A stretch of 64,000 bases of DNA from Nocardia spumae. GTDB taxonomy: Bacteria > Actinomycetota > Actinomycetes > Mycobacteriales > Mycobacteriaceae. The stretch is taken from the NCBI RefSeq assembly GCF_020733635.1, contig NZ_JAJFZL010000001.1, positions 806,001-870,000 on the forward strand, given 5' to 3'. Of the stretch, positions 18,000 to 26,757 are shown piece after piece. How positions within the stretch are numbered: the first letter of the stretch is position 1; the number at the start of each line of letters is the position of its first letter. The translations under genes and the position numbers were made by a program. The notes beneath the pieces are model-generated. The model worked only from the letters and a program-made list of their open reading frames with translations, ran no database searches and was not told the origin of the DNA.

Positions 18000-19028
18000 A
18001 TGCAGGCAACGTTGCCCCCCTTGCTGGCGGCAATCATGGAGCGGATCCGTGGGCTGTTCAGCGCTCACCGCGCCGATCTGCGCACGCGGTCCTACGGCCT
18101 GCCCGCGCTGAACCCGCCTGCCGCGCCCTGTGCGGTGAGCTCGGTGACCGCGAGTGACGGCGCCCGGCTGCGGGTGCACAGCTACGGGTCCGCCGAGGGT
18201 GAGGCGATCGTGCTGGTGCACGGCTGGACCTGCTGCCTCGAGTACTGGAATCCGCAGATCAACGCCTTCGCCGACGATTACCGCGTCATCGCCTACGACG
18301 TGCGCGGCCACGGGGAGAGCGAATCCGGCTCCGCCGACCTGACCACCGATCTGCTGGCCGACGATCTGGCCGCCGTCCTCGACGCGACGCTGCGTCCCGG
18401 GCAGCGCGCGGTCCTGGTCGGCCACAGCCTGGGCGGCATGACCATCCAGGCGTGGGCGGGGCGCTATCCCGAACAGGTCGCCCGGCGCGCGGATGCGGTG
18501 GTGCTGGCCAATACCGCTTCCGGTGACCTCATCGCCGAGACCACCGTGGTGCCGCGGTTCAACCGCGGCCCGCTGGCGCTGCCGTTCCCGATCGGCCGCC
18601 TCGGCCTCGGGCTGCCGCTGATACTGCCGCCGATCGAGCCGGTGAAGTGGATCTTCCGCCGCCAGATCATGAGTCTGGCCACGACCGGTGACGTCGCCGA
18701 TTTCGGCTTGGCGATCGTGCGGTCCTGCCCGGCGATGGTCCGCTCCCGCTTCGGTTTTCTGCTGGCCGAACTGGCACTGCAGAGCTGTCCCGGCTGCGTG
18801 ACGGTCCCGACGACGGTGATCGCCGGCTCGGCCGACGATATGACGCCGCCGGTGCACTCCGAGCGGATCGCCGAGGCGCTGCGCTCCGTGGGCGCGCTGC
18901 GCCGGATGGTGGTGCTGCCCACCGGTCATCTCGGCACCGTCGAGGCGCACGAGGCGTTCAACGACGAACTCGCCGAGGTCCTCGCCGAGACCTATTCGTC
19001 GGGCTACGCGCGTGAGGCCACGGCCTGA
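18000..19028 (+). CDS. Alpha/beta hydrolase, copy 1 of a tandem pair
   Basis: A 342-residue alpha/beta-hydrolase with oxyanion-loop H-G-W-T-C-C, nucleophile S143 in V-G-H-S-L-G-G and the C-terminal histidine in T-G-H-L-G-T-V-E. The closest class is esterase/lipase or haloperoxidase-like; substrate unknown. AAAGGAG lies seven bases before the ATG. It shares most motifs, the leader sequence ACACAAAGGAGTG and the upstream palindrome with the next gene, so the two arose by tandem duplication. Both sit between DUF2516 and deoC, where M. tuberculosis has only Rv0477. Confidence 0.87.
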   Translation: MQATLPPLLAAIMERIRGLFSAHRADLRTRSYGLPALNPPAAPCAVSSVTASDGARLRVHSYGSAEGEAIVLVHGWTCCLEYWNPQINAFADDYRVIAYDVRGHGESESGSADLTTDLLADDLAAVLDATLRPGQRAVLVGHSLGGMTIQAWAGRYPEQVARRADAVVLANTASGDLIAETTVVPRFNRGPLALPFPIGRLGLGLPLILPPIEPVKWIFRRQIMSLATTGDVADFGLAIVRSCPAMVRSRFGFLLAELALQSCPGCVTVPTTVIAGSADDMTPPVHSERIAEALRSVGALRRMVVLPTGHLGTVEAHEAFNDELAEVLAETYSSGYAREATA

Positions 19029-19186
19029 GCGTCGCCCGGTGGCGCTCGGCGGCGCCGCGACGACAACCGGGAGAATGCGATTTTCGCTCGCGATCGTGAA
19101 TGTGGTTGAGCGTAATGGGTATTCGACTAGCGGGTGTGGGAGCGGGAACCGTCGCGAGAACGCGGGCGGAGGCGTATTCGGTCACT

Positions 19187-19224
19187 GCTTGCACTAGCAA
19201 GCACCCTTGCTAGCAAGGTAATGT
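19187..19224 (+). promoter_or_regulatory. Double palindrome and -10 before the second hydrolase gene
   Basis: GCTTGCACTAGCAAGC (19187-19202) is identical to the site before the first hydrolase. It is followed at once by the perfect 14-base palindrome CCTTGCTAGCAAGG (19205-19218) and a TAATGT -10 element (19219-19224). The palindromes cover the promoter, as expected for a repressor. Confidence 0.65.
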
Positions 19225-19248
19225 GCGATGGGACACAAAGGAGTGCTC

Positions 19249-20265
19249 ATGCTGGTGAACCTGCCCGAGAACGTTGCCGATCTGTGGACCGGCGCAGGGG
19301 CTCTGACCGGCGGTTTTCGTGCGAAACTGCGTTCTCGTCGCTATCGCACTGCCGACCTGAATTCCGTACCCGATCCCGAGGTCGTCACCGTCACCACCGC
19401 CGACGGGGCCCGGCTGCGGGTCCACTCCTACGGTCCGGCCGACGGCGATGTGATCGTGTTCATCCACGGCTGGTCCTGCTGCCTGGAGTACTGGAATCCA
19501 CAGCTCAACGCCTTCGCCCGCGATCATCGCGTCATCGCCTTCGATCAGCGCGGGCACGGTGCGAGCACGCTGGGAGCGCGCCCGTTCGACGCCGAGCAGC
19601 TGGCCGACGATCTGTCCGATGTCCTGGACGCGGTGCTCCCGGCGGGACGTAAGGCCGTACTGGTCGGGCACAGCATGGGCGGCATCACCATTCAGGCGTG
19701 GGCGAAATTCCACCCGGATCAGGTAGCGCGGCGGGCGAGCGCAGCCCTGCTGCTGACCACGACCGCCGGAGATATCGCGGCCGAGACCCGCGTGCTGCCG
19801 ATCTTCAACGACATCATCCCGGCGCCCGCCTGGCTGGGCCGCGCGCTGTTCGGCCAGCCGGTGCCCTTCCCCGCCGGTTCGCCGGTGCGTGGGATCTTCA
19901 AGGCGCGCATCATGAATCGGTACGCCACCGCCGATCAGGTCGACTTCGGGCTGTCGATCGTGCGCTCCTGCCGGCCGCTGGTGCGGGCGAAATTCGCGCT
20001 GGCGCTGATCGAACTCGAAATCCACGGCGCCGCGGCGAGTCTGCGCGTGCCGACCAGTGTGGTCGCCGGCGCCTACGACAACCTGCTGCCGGAGAACATG
20101 TCCCGCAAGATCGCCGAGGAACTCGCGGCGGCCGGGAACCTGGATCGCTATTCGGTGCTCGCCACCGGACATCTGGCGAATATCGAGGCCGCCGCCGAAT
20201 TCAACGCCGAACTTCGCAGACTGATGGAGGCCGGCCGGCGCGGTCGCCACGCCGTCGCCGGCTGA
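19249..20265 (+). CDS. Alpha/beta hydrolase, copy 2 of a tandem pair
   Basis: A 338-residue paralogue of the preceding hydrolase: H-G-W-S-C-C-L-E-Y-W oxyanion loop, nucleophile S142 in V-G-H-S-M-G-G, and C-terminal histidine in T-G-H-L-A-N-I-E. The segment Y-G-P-A-D-G-D mirrors Y-G-S-A-E-G-E in copy 1. ATG 19249 is preferred to ATG 19228 because AAAGGAG sits between them. Copy 2 has its own promoter and two palindromes. About 215 bases with no gene separate it from convergent purU. Substrate unknown. Confidence 0.87.
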   Translation: MLVNLPENVADLWTGAGALTGGFRAKLRSRRYRTADLNSVPDPEVVTVTTADGARLRVHSYGPADGDVIVFIHGWSCCLEYWNPQLNAFARDHRVIAFDQRGHGASTLGARPFDAEQLADDLSDVLDAVLPAGRKAVLVGHSMGGITIQAWAKFHPDQVARRASAALLLTTTAGDIAAETRVLPIFNDIIPAPAWLGRALFGQPVPFPAGSPVRGIFKARIMNRYATADQVDFGLSIVRSCRPLVRAKFALALIELEIHGAAASLRVPTSVVAGAYDNLLPENMSRKIAEELAAAGNLDRYSVLATGHLANIEAAAEFNAELRRLMEAGRRGRHAVAG

Positions 20266-20480
20266 CGGCACGACGGCGGCCCGGTGGCCGGGACTGGACG
20301 TACTCGCGTCGCGGGTGCATCCTGATGACCCACGGTCGGAACGGGGAGTCGCCACGGATTTTGTCGCCGCGGAGCCGCACGGTCGGCTGCCGCGCGGTAC
20401 AGACGGCAACACGATGCTGAATCGTGTTGTCCGCCAAGGCCGGTCAAGGGCGCCCGGTCTTGGCCCGCCGCATCCCACGG

Positions 20481-21368
20481 CTAGGAGAAGACGACGGTGC
20501 GGCGTCCGTGGACCAGTACCCGCCCTTCCAGATGCCAGCGCAGTCCGCGCGCGAGTACCACCCGCTCGATATCGCGGCCCTGCCGGACCAGATCGCGCGC
20601 GGTATCGGCATGGTCGATACGGGTGACGTCCTGTTCGATGATCGGCCCGGCATCCAGCTCCGGCGTCACATAGTGGCAGGTGGCGCCGATCAGCTTCACT
20701 CCGCGCGCATAGGCCTGATGATAGGGACGGGCACCCACGAACGAGGGCAGGAAGCTGTGATGGATGTTCAGTGCGCGCCCGGCCCAGTGCTCACACAGTT
20801 CGGCCGGTAGCACCTGCATGAACCGGGCCAGCACCACCGCATGCGGATCGAAGGAGTCGGTCAGCTCCCGGACCCGTTCGAAGGCCGGGCCGCGTTCGGC
20901 CGGATCGGCGGGGAAGGGCACGTGATGGAAGGCGATGCCGTGCGCCCGGGTCATCTCGCCCAGATCGGGATGATTGCCGATCACCGCCTCGATGGTCGCG
21001 GGCAGCTCGCCGCTGGCCGCGCGGCCCAGCAGATCGTGCAGGCAGTGCCCGTCCCGGCTGACCAGGATCACGGCCCGGCGGCGCCGACCGGAATCCAGCA
21101 GCTGCCATTCGGTCTGCGGTCCCAGTTCGCCGGCCAGGACGGTGAAGCGTTCACGCAGTTCCTCGAGCTCGAAGGGCACGGTCGAGGCCGCGACGGCCTG
21201 GCGGGTGAAGAACCAGCCGGAATCGGTGTCCGAGTGATACCCGGCCTCCACGATCGAGCCGCCGAGATCGGCGATGAACGAGGTGATGCGGGCGATGATG
21301 CCCGGCCGGTCGGGACAGCCCAGGCTCAGGACGAAACGACGGTCATCGGCGGACGCAGTGCCATTCAT
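20481..21368 (-). CDS. purU: Formyltetrahydrofolate deformylase
   Basis: A 295-residue protein. An N-terminal ACT domain (L-S-L-G-C-P-D-R-P-G-I-I-A near residues 14-26) is followed by a formyltransferase domain. That domain contains N-I-H-H-S-F-L-P-S-F and the catalytic-site region G-A-T-C-H-Y-V-T with downstream D-A-G-P-I-I-E-Q. PurU hydrolyses 10-formyl-THF to THF and formate, balancing one-carbon pools and supplying formate to PurT. Length and start (ATG 21368) are normal. It stands alone, divergent from deoC. Confidence 0.95.
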   Translation of the reverse strand: MNGTASADDRRFVLSLGCPDRPGIIARITSFIADLGGSIVEAGYHSDTDSGWFFTRQAVAASTVPFELEELRERFTVLAGELGPQTEWQLLDSGRRRRAVILVSRDGHCLHDLLGRAASGELPATIEAVIGNHPDLGEMTRAHGIAFHHVPFPADPAERGPAFERVRELTDSFDPHAVVLARFMQVLPAELCEHWAGRALNIHHSFLPSFVGARPYHQAYARGVKLIGATCHYVTPELDAGPIIEQDVTRIDHADTARDLVRQGRDIERVVLARGLRWHLEGRVLVHGRRTVVFS

Positions 21369-21477
21369 GGCGACGATCCTCGCAGGTCGTTCCCCGTTCG
21401 GCGGCGCCACCCGGGCCCTCGTGCCGTAATCCGGTCCGGCCTGGTCGAATTCGCGGGCTGTGCCAGACTGTGTGCTC

Positions 21478-22146
21478 ATGGCTGCCCCCGCATCGCTCAC
21501 CCGTGCCCAGGTCGCGTCGATGATCGACCACACCCTGCTCGCTCCGGAGGCCACGCCCGGCGATGTCGCGGCCACCGTCGAGACGGCCCGGGAACTCGGG
21601 GTGTACGCGGTCTGCCTGTCGCCGTCGATGCTGCCGGTGGAGGCGCCGGGGCTGGTGGTGGCGACCGTCGCGGGCTTCCCGTCCGGAAAGCACCACTCGC
21701 TGGTGAAGGGCACCGAGGCCAGATTCGCGGTGGAGCAGGGCGCCGCCGAGGTCGATATGGTCATCGATATCGGCGCGGCGATCGCCGGTGACTACAACGC
21801 GGTGCTGGCCGATATCGTCACCGTCCGCGAGGCCGTCGAGGATCATGCGGTGCTCAAGGTGATCATCGAATCCGCCGCGCTGTCCGATGCCGCGATCGTC
21901 GAGGTGTGCCGGGTCGCCGAACGCGCGGGCGCCGATTTCGTGAAGACCTCCACCGGATTTCACCCGGCGGGCGGCGCCGAGGCGCGAGCGGTGCGCTTGA
22001 TGGCCGACACCGTCGGTGGCCGGCTCGGCATCAAGGCCAGCGGTGGTATCCGGACCGCCGAGGCGGCGGCCGAACTGATCGCCGCGGGCGCGACCCGGCT
22101 GGGCCTGTCCCGTTCGGCCGACGTGCTCGCGGGCTTCCCGGACTAG
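21478..22146 (+). CDS. deoC: Deoxyribose-phosphate aldolase
   Basis: A 222-residue TIM-barrel aldolase. Visible are D-M-V-I-D-I-G, the Schiff-base lysine K156 in D-F-V-K-T-S-T-G-F, and the second lysine in I-K-A-S-G-G-I-R-T. It cleaves 2-deoxyribose-5-phosphate to acetaldehyde and glyceraldehyde-3-phosphate in deoxynucleoside catabolism. ATG 21478 gives the standard length. Ends four bases from the convergent DUF2993 gene. Same neighbour order as Rv0478/Rv0479c. Confidence 0.96.
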   Translation: MAAPASLTRAQVASMIDHTLLAPEATPGDVAATVETARELGVYAVCLSPSMLPVEAPGLVVATVAGFPSGKHHSLVKGTEARFAVEQGAAEVDMVIDIGAAIAGDYNAVLADIVTVREAVEDHAVLKVIIESAALSDAAIVEVCRVAERAGADFVKTSTGFHPAGGAEARAVRLMADTVGGRLGIKASGGIRTAEAAAELIAAGATRLGLSRSADVLAGFPD

Positions 22147-22150
22147 CGGA

Positions 22151-22909
22151 TCAGCACCGGACGTCGTCGCCGCCGGCCTGCAGAGTGGTGGCACCGCCGC
22201 GCAGTGCGACCGCGATGCCGTTGTCGGTGACCTTCACCTGGGTGGGCTGCATCCCCATCGGGTAGTTCTGCAGGCTCTGGGTCATCGACTGCACGATGCT
22301 GTCGACCAGGTCGGTGGGCAGGCCCAAGCCGAACAGCTGGGCGGACTGGGTGCTGACCTCGATGCGGTTGTCCACGATGTGCGGCTGCACCTTCAGATCG
22401 GCCAGGCCGCCCAGCACCTTCACATCGAGGGTGCCGCTGCCGGGATCGGATTCCACCCCGGACACCAGACCGGTCAGGGTCTGCGCGATACCTTCGTTGC
22501 TCCAGGTCGCGTCGGCGGAGCTGCTGCCGATCTTCGCGCCGCCTCGGCCGTTGTCGATCATCTGGATGTCGTTGACCCGGGCGTGGACCTTCATATCCAC
22601 CGCGGGACCGAATTTCGAATCGTCGCTGTCGACGGTGACGTATTGGACCTTGTGGTCGACGGCCGTGAGCAGCAACGGTTTCGGTCCGAAACCGACATCC
22701 ACCTTGGAGCCGAGTTCCTTCTCCATCTGCGACGCGATGCACTGCTCGTTCTTGTGCCGGATATAGGTTTCGGCGCCGGCCGCGGTACCGACCAGCGCGA
22801 GCACGACGACGAGTCCGACGATCAAGGCGATCCGTCGCCCGTGGCGGCGTTTCGGAGCACCCGCCGGAGCAGGCGCGGGGGCCGCGGTGTCTGGAGGATT
22901 CGTACTCAT
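22151..22909 (-). CDS. DUF2993 (LmeA-like) membrane-anchored protein
   Basis: A 252-residue protein: proline/alanine-rich cytoplasmic start, R-R-H-G-R-R, one transmembrane helix (about 27-48), then an extracytoplasmic DUF2993 domain beginning A-S-Q-M-E-K-E-L-G. Family members such as LmeA bind lipids and help make mannosylated envelope glycolipids. The position corresponds to Rv0479c. No ribosome binding site of note. Specific role not shown by sequence. Confidence 0.82.
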   Translation of the reverse strand: MSTNPPDTAAPAPAPAGAPKRRHGRRIALIVGLVVVLALVGTAAGAETYIRHKNEQCIASQMEKELGSKVDVGFGPKPLLLTAVDHKVQYVTVDSDDSKFGPAVDMKVHARVNDIQMIDNGRGGAKIGSSSADATWSNEGIAQTLTGLVSGVESDPGSGTLDVKVLGGLADLKVQPHIVDNRIEVSTQSAQLFGLGLPTDLVDSIVQSMTQSLQNYPMGMQPTQVKVTDNGIAVALRGGATTLQAGGDDVRC

Positions 22910-23024
22910 GGCACCGATTCTTCCCGAGCTTTCTGAGCCCGCTCTGTGGAGCTGGTGAGGCTTGTCATGCAGAGGCGGAGCTGATTGTGACATATGGCAC
23001 AGAGCTCCGGCGTAACCTGGGTCC

Positions 23025-23663
23025 ATGTCCGCGCACGGCGCAGAGGGTCCCGGAGCAACAGGGGATCCCGAAGAGGCAGGGCCCGATGAATCCGAGCAGG
23101 GATGGTGGGTACTGCGGCAGTTGGCCGATCGGCACGCCGGATACTTCACGACGCGGATAGCGCTGCGTGCCGGATGTGAGCGCCGGGTCCGCGGCGCCCT
23201 GGCCGACGGGTCGGTGGTCCGCGCGGGGCTCGGCATCCTGCGCATGGCCGACTGGCCCGACGGCCCGCTCGACGAATACGCGATGTGGTCGGCGTGGTTC
23301 GACGGCGCCGCGGCGGTCTCTCATCAGAGCGCGGCCGAATTGCACGGGCTGGGCCGGCTGCGGCCGCGATTCCTCCATCTGTCCGCGAGCGCGGGCCGTC
23401 CGCCCGTCGCGCCACGGCTGGTGGTGCTGCGCCGCGATCTGCATCGCGGCGATGTGGAATCGGCCGGGACATTCCTGGTGACCACACCGGTGCGGACCGT
23501 CCTCGATCTCGCCGAAACCGGTATCGGGCAGGGGGCGCTGGACGAGGTGGTCGCCGACGCGGTGGCGATCGATCGATGCATCCCCGCCGAAATCGGTTCG
23601 GCGAGCAGACATCTGCCGCCGCGCGCCGCCGCGCGGATCCGGCGCGCGCTGGCGGCGGTGTGA
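23025..23663 (+). CDS. AbiEi-type antitoxin-domain protein without a toxin partner
   Basis: A 212-residue protein. After an acidic tail it shows the winged-helix-like start seen in AbiEi antitoxins (R-H-A-G-Y-F-T-T-R-I-A-L, residues about 36-47) and the later A-A-V-S-H-Q-S-A-A-E-L-H-G. The C-terminal half has T-P-V-R-T-V-L-D-L-A. Proteins like this are common in actinobacteria and usually lack a neighbouring AbiEii nucleotidyltransferase, as here. It is more likely a stand-alone DNA-binding or effector protein than half of a toxin-antitoxin pair. TAACCT six bases before the ATG suggests a leaderless transcript. Confidence 0.65.
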   Translation: MSAHGAEGPGATGDPEEAGPDESEQGWWVLRQLADRHAGYFTTRIALRAGCERRVRGALADGSVVRAGLGILRMADWPDGPLDEYAMWSAWFDGAAAVSHQSAAELHGLGRLRPRFLHLSASAGRPPVAPRLVVLRRDLHRGDVESAGTFLVTTPVRTVLDLAETGIGQGALDEVVADAVAIDRCIPAEIGSASRHLPPRAAARIRRALAAV

Positions 23664-23676
23664 CCCCGCTACCGGA

Positions 23677-24507
23677 TCACGCCGGTCGGACGCACTCCCA
23701 CGGCACCGTCAGTACACAGTCGCGCATCCGCCGCCGGTAGTTCCGCAGCGGAAAACCCTGCTCCCGCAGCAGTTCCGCCGCCGCCCGCCAGCGCACCCGC
23801 GGCCCGTACACCGCCATCGGCGCGGCATGGGCCCACGCTCGATCGGCCGCGGTGAGCAGCGCGTGAATGCGTTCGCCGCGAATATTGCGGTGGATCAACG
23901 CCTTCGGCAGCCGTTCGGCGATATCGGACGGCTTGTCGACGGTGAAGGGGTCCCAGGCCAGGGTCAACGAGATCGGGCCGTCGCGATCCAGCAGGATCCA
24001 GGCGCAGCGGCGGCCCAATTCGTCGCAGGTGCCCTCGAGCAGCAGGCCCTCGGGCGCCAGACCCGCCAGGATCGTCGTCCAGGCCGACGCGACCTGCTCC
24101 TCGTCGTATTGGCGCAGGACGTTGAAGGCTCGCACCAGCACCGGGCGCAGGCCGGCCAGTTCGAATCCACCGCGGGCGAATCGCACCCCGTCCCGGTCGG
24201 GAACCACCCGGTCGGGGTCGATCTCGAGTCCGACGACCCGGATATCGGCTCGCACCCGGCGCAGCCGAGCGGCCAGTTCCAAGGTGGTCACCGGACTCGC
24301 ACCGTAGCCGAGATCGACCACCAGCGGATCGGCGGCCGCACGCAGTCGTTCGATCACCAGTGGTTCGTGGGCCAGCCAGCGGTCGCTACGGCGCAGCCGG
24401 TTGATGCCGGTCGTTCCCCGGGTGATGGCGCCCAGGGGTTTCGCACCGCGCGATTGCGGCCCGCCGGTCGGCCGGTTCAGGCCGTCGGGTGCTGCTCTTC
24501 CAGCCAC
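23677..24507 (-). CDS. Class I SAM-dependent methyltransferase
   Basis: A 276-residue protein with SAM motif I V-D-L-G-Y-G-A-S-P near residues 64-72 and the acidic motif II in V-V-G-L-E-I-D-P-D-R-V. The R-R-S-D-R-W-L-A-H segment precedes it. Specificity is unknown. The start at GTG 24507 overlaps the upstream DUF2505 gene by 31 bases and has no ribosome binding site, so a slightly later non-standard start cannot be excluded. Translational coupling to DUF2505 is likely. Confidence 0.72.
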   Translation of the reverse strand: MAGRAAPDGLNRPTGGPQSRGAKPLGAITRGTTGINRLRRSDRWLAHEPLVIERLRAAADPLVVDLGYGASPVTTLELAARLRRVRADIRVVGLEIDPDRVVPDRDGVRFARGGFELAGLRPVLVRAFNVLRQYDEEQVASAWTTILAGLAPEGLLLEGTCDELGRRCAWILLDRDGPISLTLAWDPFTVDKPSDIAERLPKALIHRNIRGERIHALLTAADRAWAHAAPMAVYGPRVRWRAAAELLREQGFPLRNYRRRMRDCVLTVPWECVRPA

Positions 24508-24992
24508 TGCTGGGTGAATTCCGCCTCGGCGCGGAACAGGTCCACGAGATTGATCAGCATCATCTGCTCGAGTTTGGGGCCGAGCATGGGGATGAACACC
24601 TTCGCCACCGGCGACGTGCGCAGGGTGCAGCCGGTGTCGGTGGGGAACAGCCGCATGGTGCCGGTGAGGGTGCCGGGCCCGGCCGGGATCGCGGCGCTGA
24701 ACTCACCGGAGACCTCGGGGCCGAACGGGCCGTAGCTCTCCTTGCGGGTGATGACCATGTCCTTGCGCATCACCGTCTGCGCGATCTCGGGCAGCATGTC
24801 GCGCGGCAGAATGTGGCGCACCTCGAGTTCGATGCCGTTGTCGTCGGCCTGCAGGTGGACCACTTCGTTCGGGGAGTGCTTGCGCATCTCCTCCATCCGG
24901 GCGTCCCAGTAGGCGCGGTCGGACAGCGCGGCGTACACCTCTTTGGTGGTGTGCAGCGGATAGCGAGCTGAGTAGTCGAGTCGGCGGGCCAT
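24477..24992 (-). CDS. DUF2505 protein (Rv0481c-like), copy 1
   Basis: A 171-residue protein of the START-like DUF2505 family, beginning M-A-R-R-L-D-Y-S-A-R-Y-P. The helix-grip fold suggests binding of a small hydrophobic ligand; no enzyme function is known. It has a paralogue 81 bases upstream, with a matching C-terminal helix ending in E-A-E-F-T-Q-Q-W. TAACCT on the minus strand (25001-25006) sits eight bases before the ATG, a leaderless layout. Confidence 0.82.
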   Translation of the reverse strand: MARRLDYSARYPLHTTKEVYAALSDRAYWDARMEEMRKHSPNEVVHLQADDNGIELEVRHILPRDMLPEIAQTVMRKDMVITRKESYGPFGPEVSGEFSAAIPAGPGTLTGTMRLFPTDTGCTLRTSPVAKVFIPMLGPKLEQMMLINLVDLFRAEAEFTQQWLEEQHPTA

Positions 24993-25073
24993 AGAGGGCT
25001 AGGTTACTGGTCCCCGGCTGCGGCGATACGGATGCCCGGCCGCCGCCGGCCGGGCAGGGCGGTCACGCGCGGG

Positions 25074-25559
25074 TCAGCGATTCGCGATCCACGCATTGGT
25101 GAATTCGGTTTCCGAGGCCAGCAGCTCGAGCAGCTTCTCGGCGACGACGGCCTCGATCTTCTTGCCGAACAAAGGGACCGCGACCTCCACCGAGCCGTCG
25201 ACGACGGCCTGGGAGTTGCTGTTGTCACCGGTCATGGTGACCGTGCCACGCACCTTCGCGGGCGCGCCCTCGACGTGCGCTTCGAAGATGCCCGACAGGC
25301 CCTCGTAGGTTTCGGTACGCGGAATGATCAGATCGCCGGGACGCACCGAGGTGATCGCGGCGGGCAGTTCCGAGGCCGGGATGGTCTGCACCATCTCCAC
25401 CCGCAGCCGATCGCCGTCGGCGGCGAAGGAGTCCAGCCGCGCACCGGGGCCACCGACCTCCGCGATGCGGTCCTTCCAGTACTGCTCATCGGCGAGCGCA
25501 GCACGCACCACGGGGGCCGGGTGCGCGTAGTGCGCTGTGTACGCCAAGGGTGTCGCCAT
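25074..25559 (-). CDS. DUF2505 protein, copy 2
   Basis: A 161-residue paralogue of the downstream DUF2505 gene: [12 protein letters not shown] at the start, R-T-E-T-Y-E-G-L in the middle, and T-E-F-T-N-A-W-I at the end. The two copies probably arose by tandem duplication and form one transcription unit. The minus-strand -10 TAGCGT (25568-25573) lies eight bases upstream of the ATG and overlaps the murB -10 on the other strand. Ligand unknown. Confidence 0.82.
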   Translation of the reverse strand: MATPLAYTAHYAHPAPVVRAALADEQYWKDRIAEVGGPGARLDSFAADGDRLRVEMVQTIPASELPAAITSVRPGDLIIPRTETYEGLSGIFEAHVEGAPAKVRGTVTMTGDNSNSQAVVDGSVEVAVPLFGKKIEAVVAEKLLELLASETEFTNAWIANR

Positions 25560-25585
25560 GGTGGGACACGCTACCGTCTTTCGAT

Positions 25586-26692
25586 GTGCAGACTTCTCGA
25601 GTGGTGGCATTCGACAACGTGCGCGAGTTACTGAGCGCGACCGGCGCGCGGGTTCGCGCATCGGTGCCGCTCGCGGCACTGACCACGCTGCGGGTCGGCG
25701 GACCGGCGACCGTCGCCGAATGCGCCACCACCGAGGCGCTCGTCGCGACCGTGCGCACCCTCGACTCCGCCGGGATTCCGGTGCTACTGGTCGCGGGCGG
25801 GTCCAATCTGCTGATCGCCGACGGCGGTTTCGACGGTGTCGTCGTGCGTATCGCCACCACCGCGGTGGAGATCGGCCCGGATCTGGTCCTCGCCGAGGCC
25901 GGTGCGGACTGGGACGGCGTGGTCGCGGCGGCGGTCGCCGCCGGGCTCGGTGGTCTGGAGTGCCTGTCCGGTATCCCCGGCTCGGCCGGTGCGACTCCGG
26001 TGCAGAACGTCGGTGCCTACGGCGTGGAGGTGGCGCAGCTGCTGCGCCGCGTCCGGCTGCTGGACCGGGCCACCGGTGAAATCCGCTGGGCCGCACCGGC
26101 CGAACTCGGTTTCGGGTACCGCACCTCGGTACTCAAACATTCCGATCGCGCGGTCGTGCTGGCGGTGGAATTCGCGGTGAATCCGGACGGCGCCAGCGCA
26201 CCGCTGCGCTACGGCGAATTGGCGCGCACCCTCGACGCCGCCGAGGGCGAGACCCGCCCGGCGGCCGCGGTCCGGGAGGCGGTGCTGCGGTTGCGCGCGG
26301 GTAAGGGCATGGTCCTCGACGCCGCCGATCACGACACCTGGAGCGCCGGATCCTTCTTCACCAATCCGGTCGTCGCGCACGATCGCGCGGCGCGCGTGCT
26401 GGACACGATCCGGGCCGATGTGGGAGATATCACTATCCCGACCTATCCGGCGGAGGACGGCGTGAAATTCTCCGCGGGCTGGCTCATCGAGCGCGCGGGT
26501 TTCGCCAAGGGTTTCCCTGGTCCGGAGTCTGCGGTCCGGTTGTCCACGAAACATACTCTCGCCCTGACCAACAGGGGTGCGGCCACCGCCGCGGATCTGG
26601 TGGGGCTGGCGCGCACCGTGCGCGCGGGAGTGCAGCAGCGCTTCGGGATCCGGCTGGAACCGGAGCCGGTGACCGTCGGCGTGGACCTGTAG
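25586..26692 (+). CDS. murB: UDP-N-acetylenolpyruvoylglucosamine reductase
   Basis: A 368-residue cytosolic flavoenzyme that reduces UDP-GlcNAc-enolpyruvate to UDP-MurNAc with NADPH. FAD-binding motifs are G-G-S-N-L-L-I-A and [20 protein letters not shown]; the proton donor serine lies in A-G-S-F-F-T-N-P; the C-terminal glutamate is in P-G-P-E-S-A. The GTG at 25586 is chosen because TACCGT (25572-25577) lies eight bases before it. Only 26 bases separate it from the divergent DUF2505 gene. Confidence 0.95.
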   Translation: MQTSRVVAFDNVRELLSATGARVRASVPLAALTTLRVGGPATVAECATTEALVATVRTLDSAGIPVLLVAGGSNLLIADGGFDGVVVRIATTAVEIGPDLVLAEAGADWDGVVAAAVAAGLGGLECLSGIPGSAGATPVQNVGAYGVEVAQLLRRVRLLDRATGEIRWAAPAELGFGYRTSVLKHSDRAVVLAVEFAVNPDGASAPLRYGELARTLDAAEGETRPAAAVREAVLRLRAGKGMVLDAADHDTWSAGSFFTNPVVAHDRAARVLDTIRADVGDITIPTYPAEDGVKFSAGWLIERAGFAKGFPGPESAVRLSTKHTLALTNRGAATAADLVGLARTVRAGVQQRFGIRLEPEPVTVGVDL

Positions 26693-26757
26693 TACGTGGC
26701 GGGCGCCACCCCCGCGATCGGGTGGTCGTGTCGGAGGCTCGCGGTAGATTCGCGGAA

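Noticed and set aside
16559..18950. Long minus-strand frames opposite hbhA and the first hydrolase
   Set aside because: They are antisense shadows typical of GC-rich DNA, with glycine/leucine- or arginine-rich translations and no start signals; hbhA and the hydrolase are clearly coding on the plus strand.
23025..24507. Toxin-antitoxin operon formed by the AbiEi-like gene and the next gene
   Set aside because: The next gene is on the other strand and is a methyltransferase with a clear SAM motif, not an AbiEii nucleotidyltransferase.
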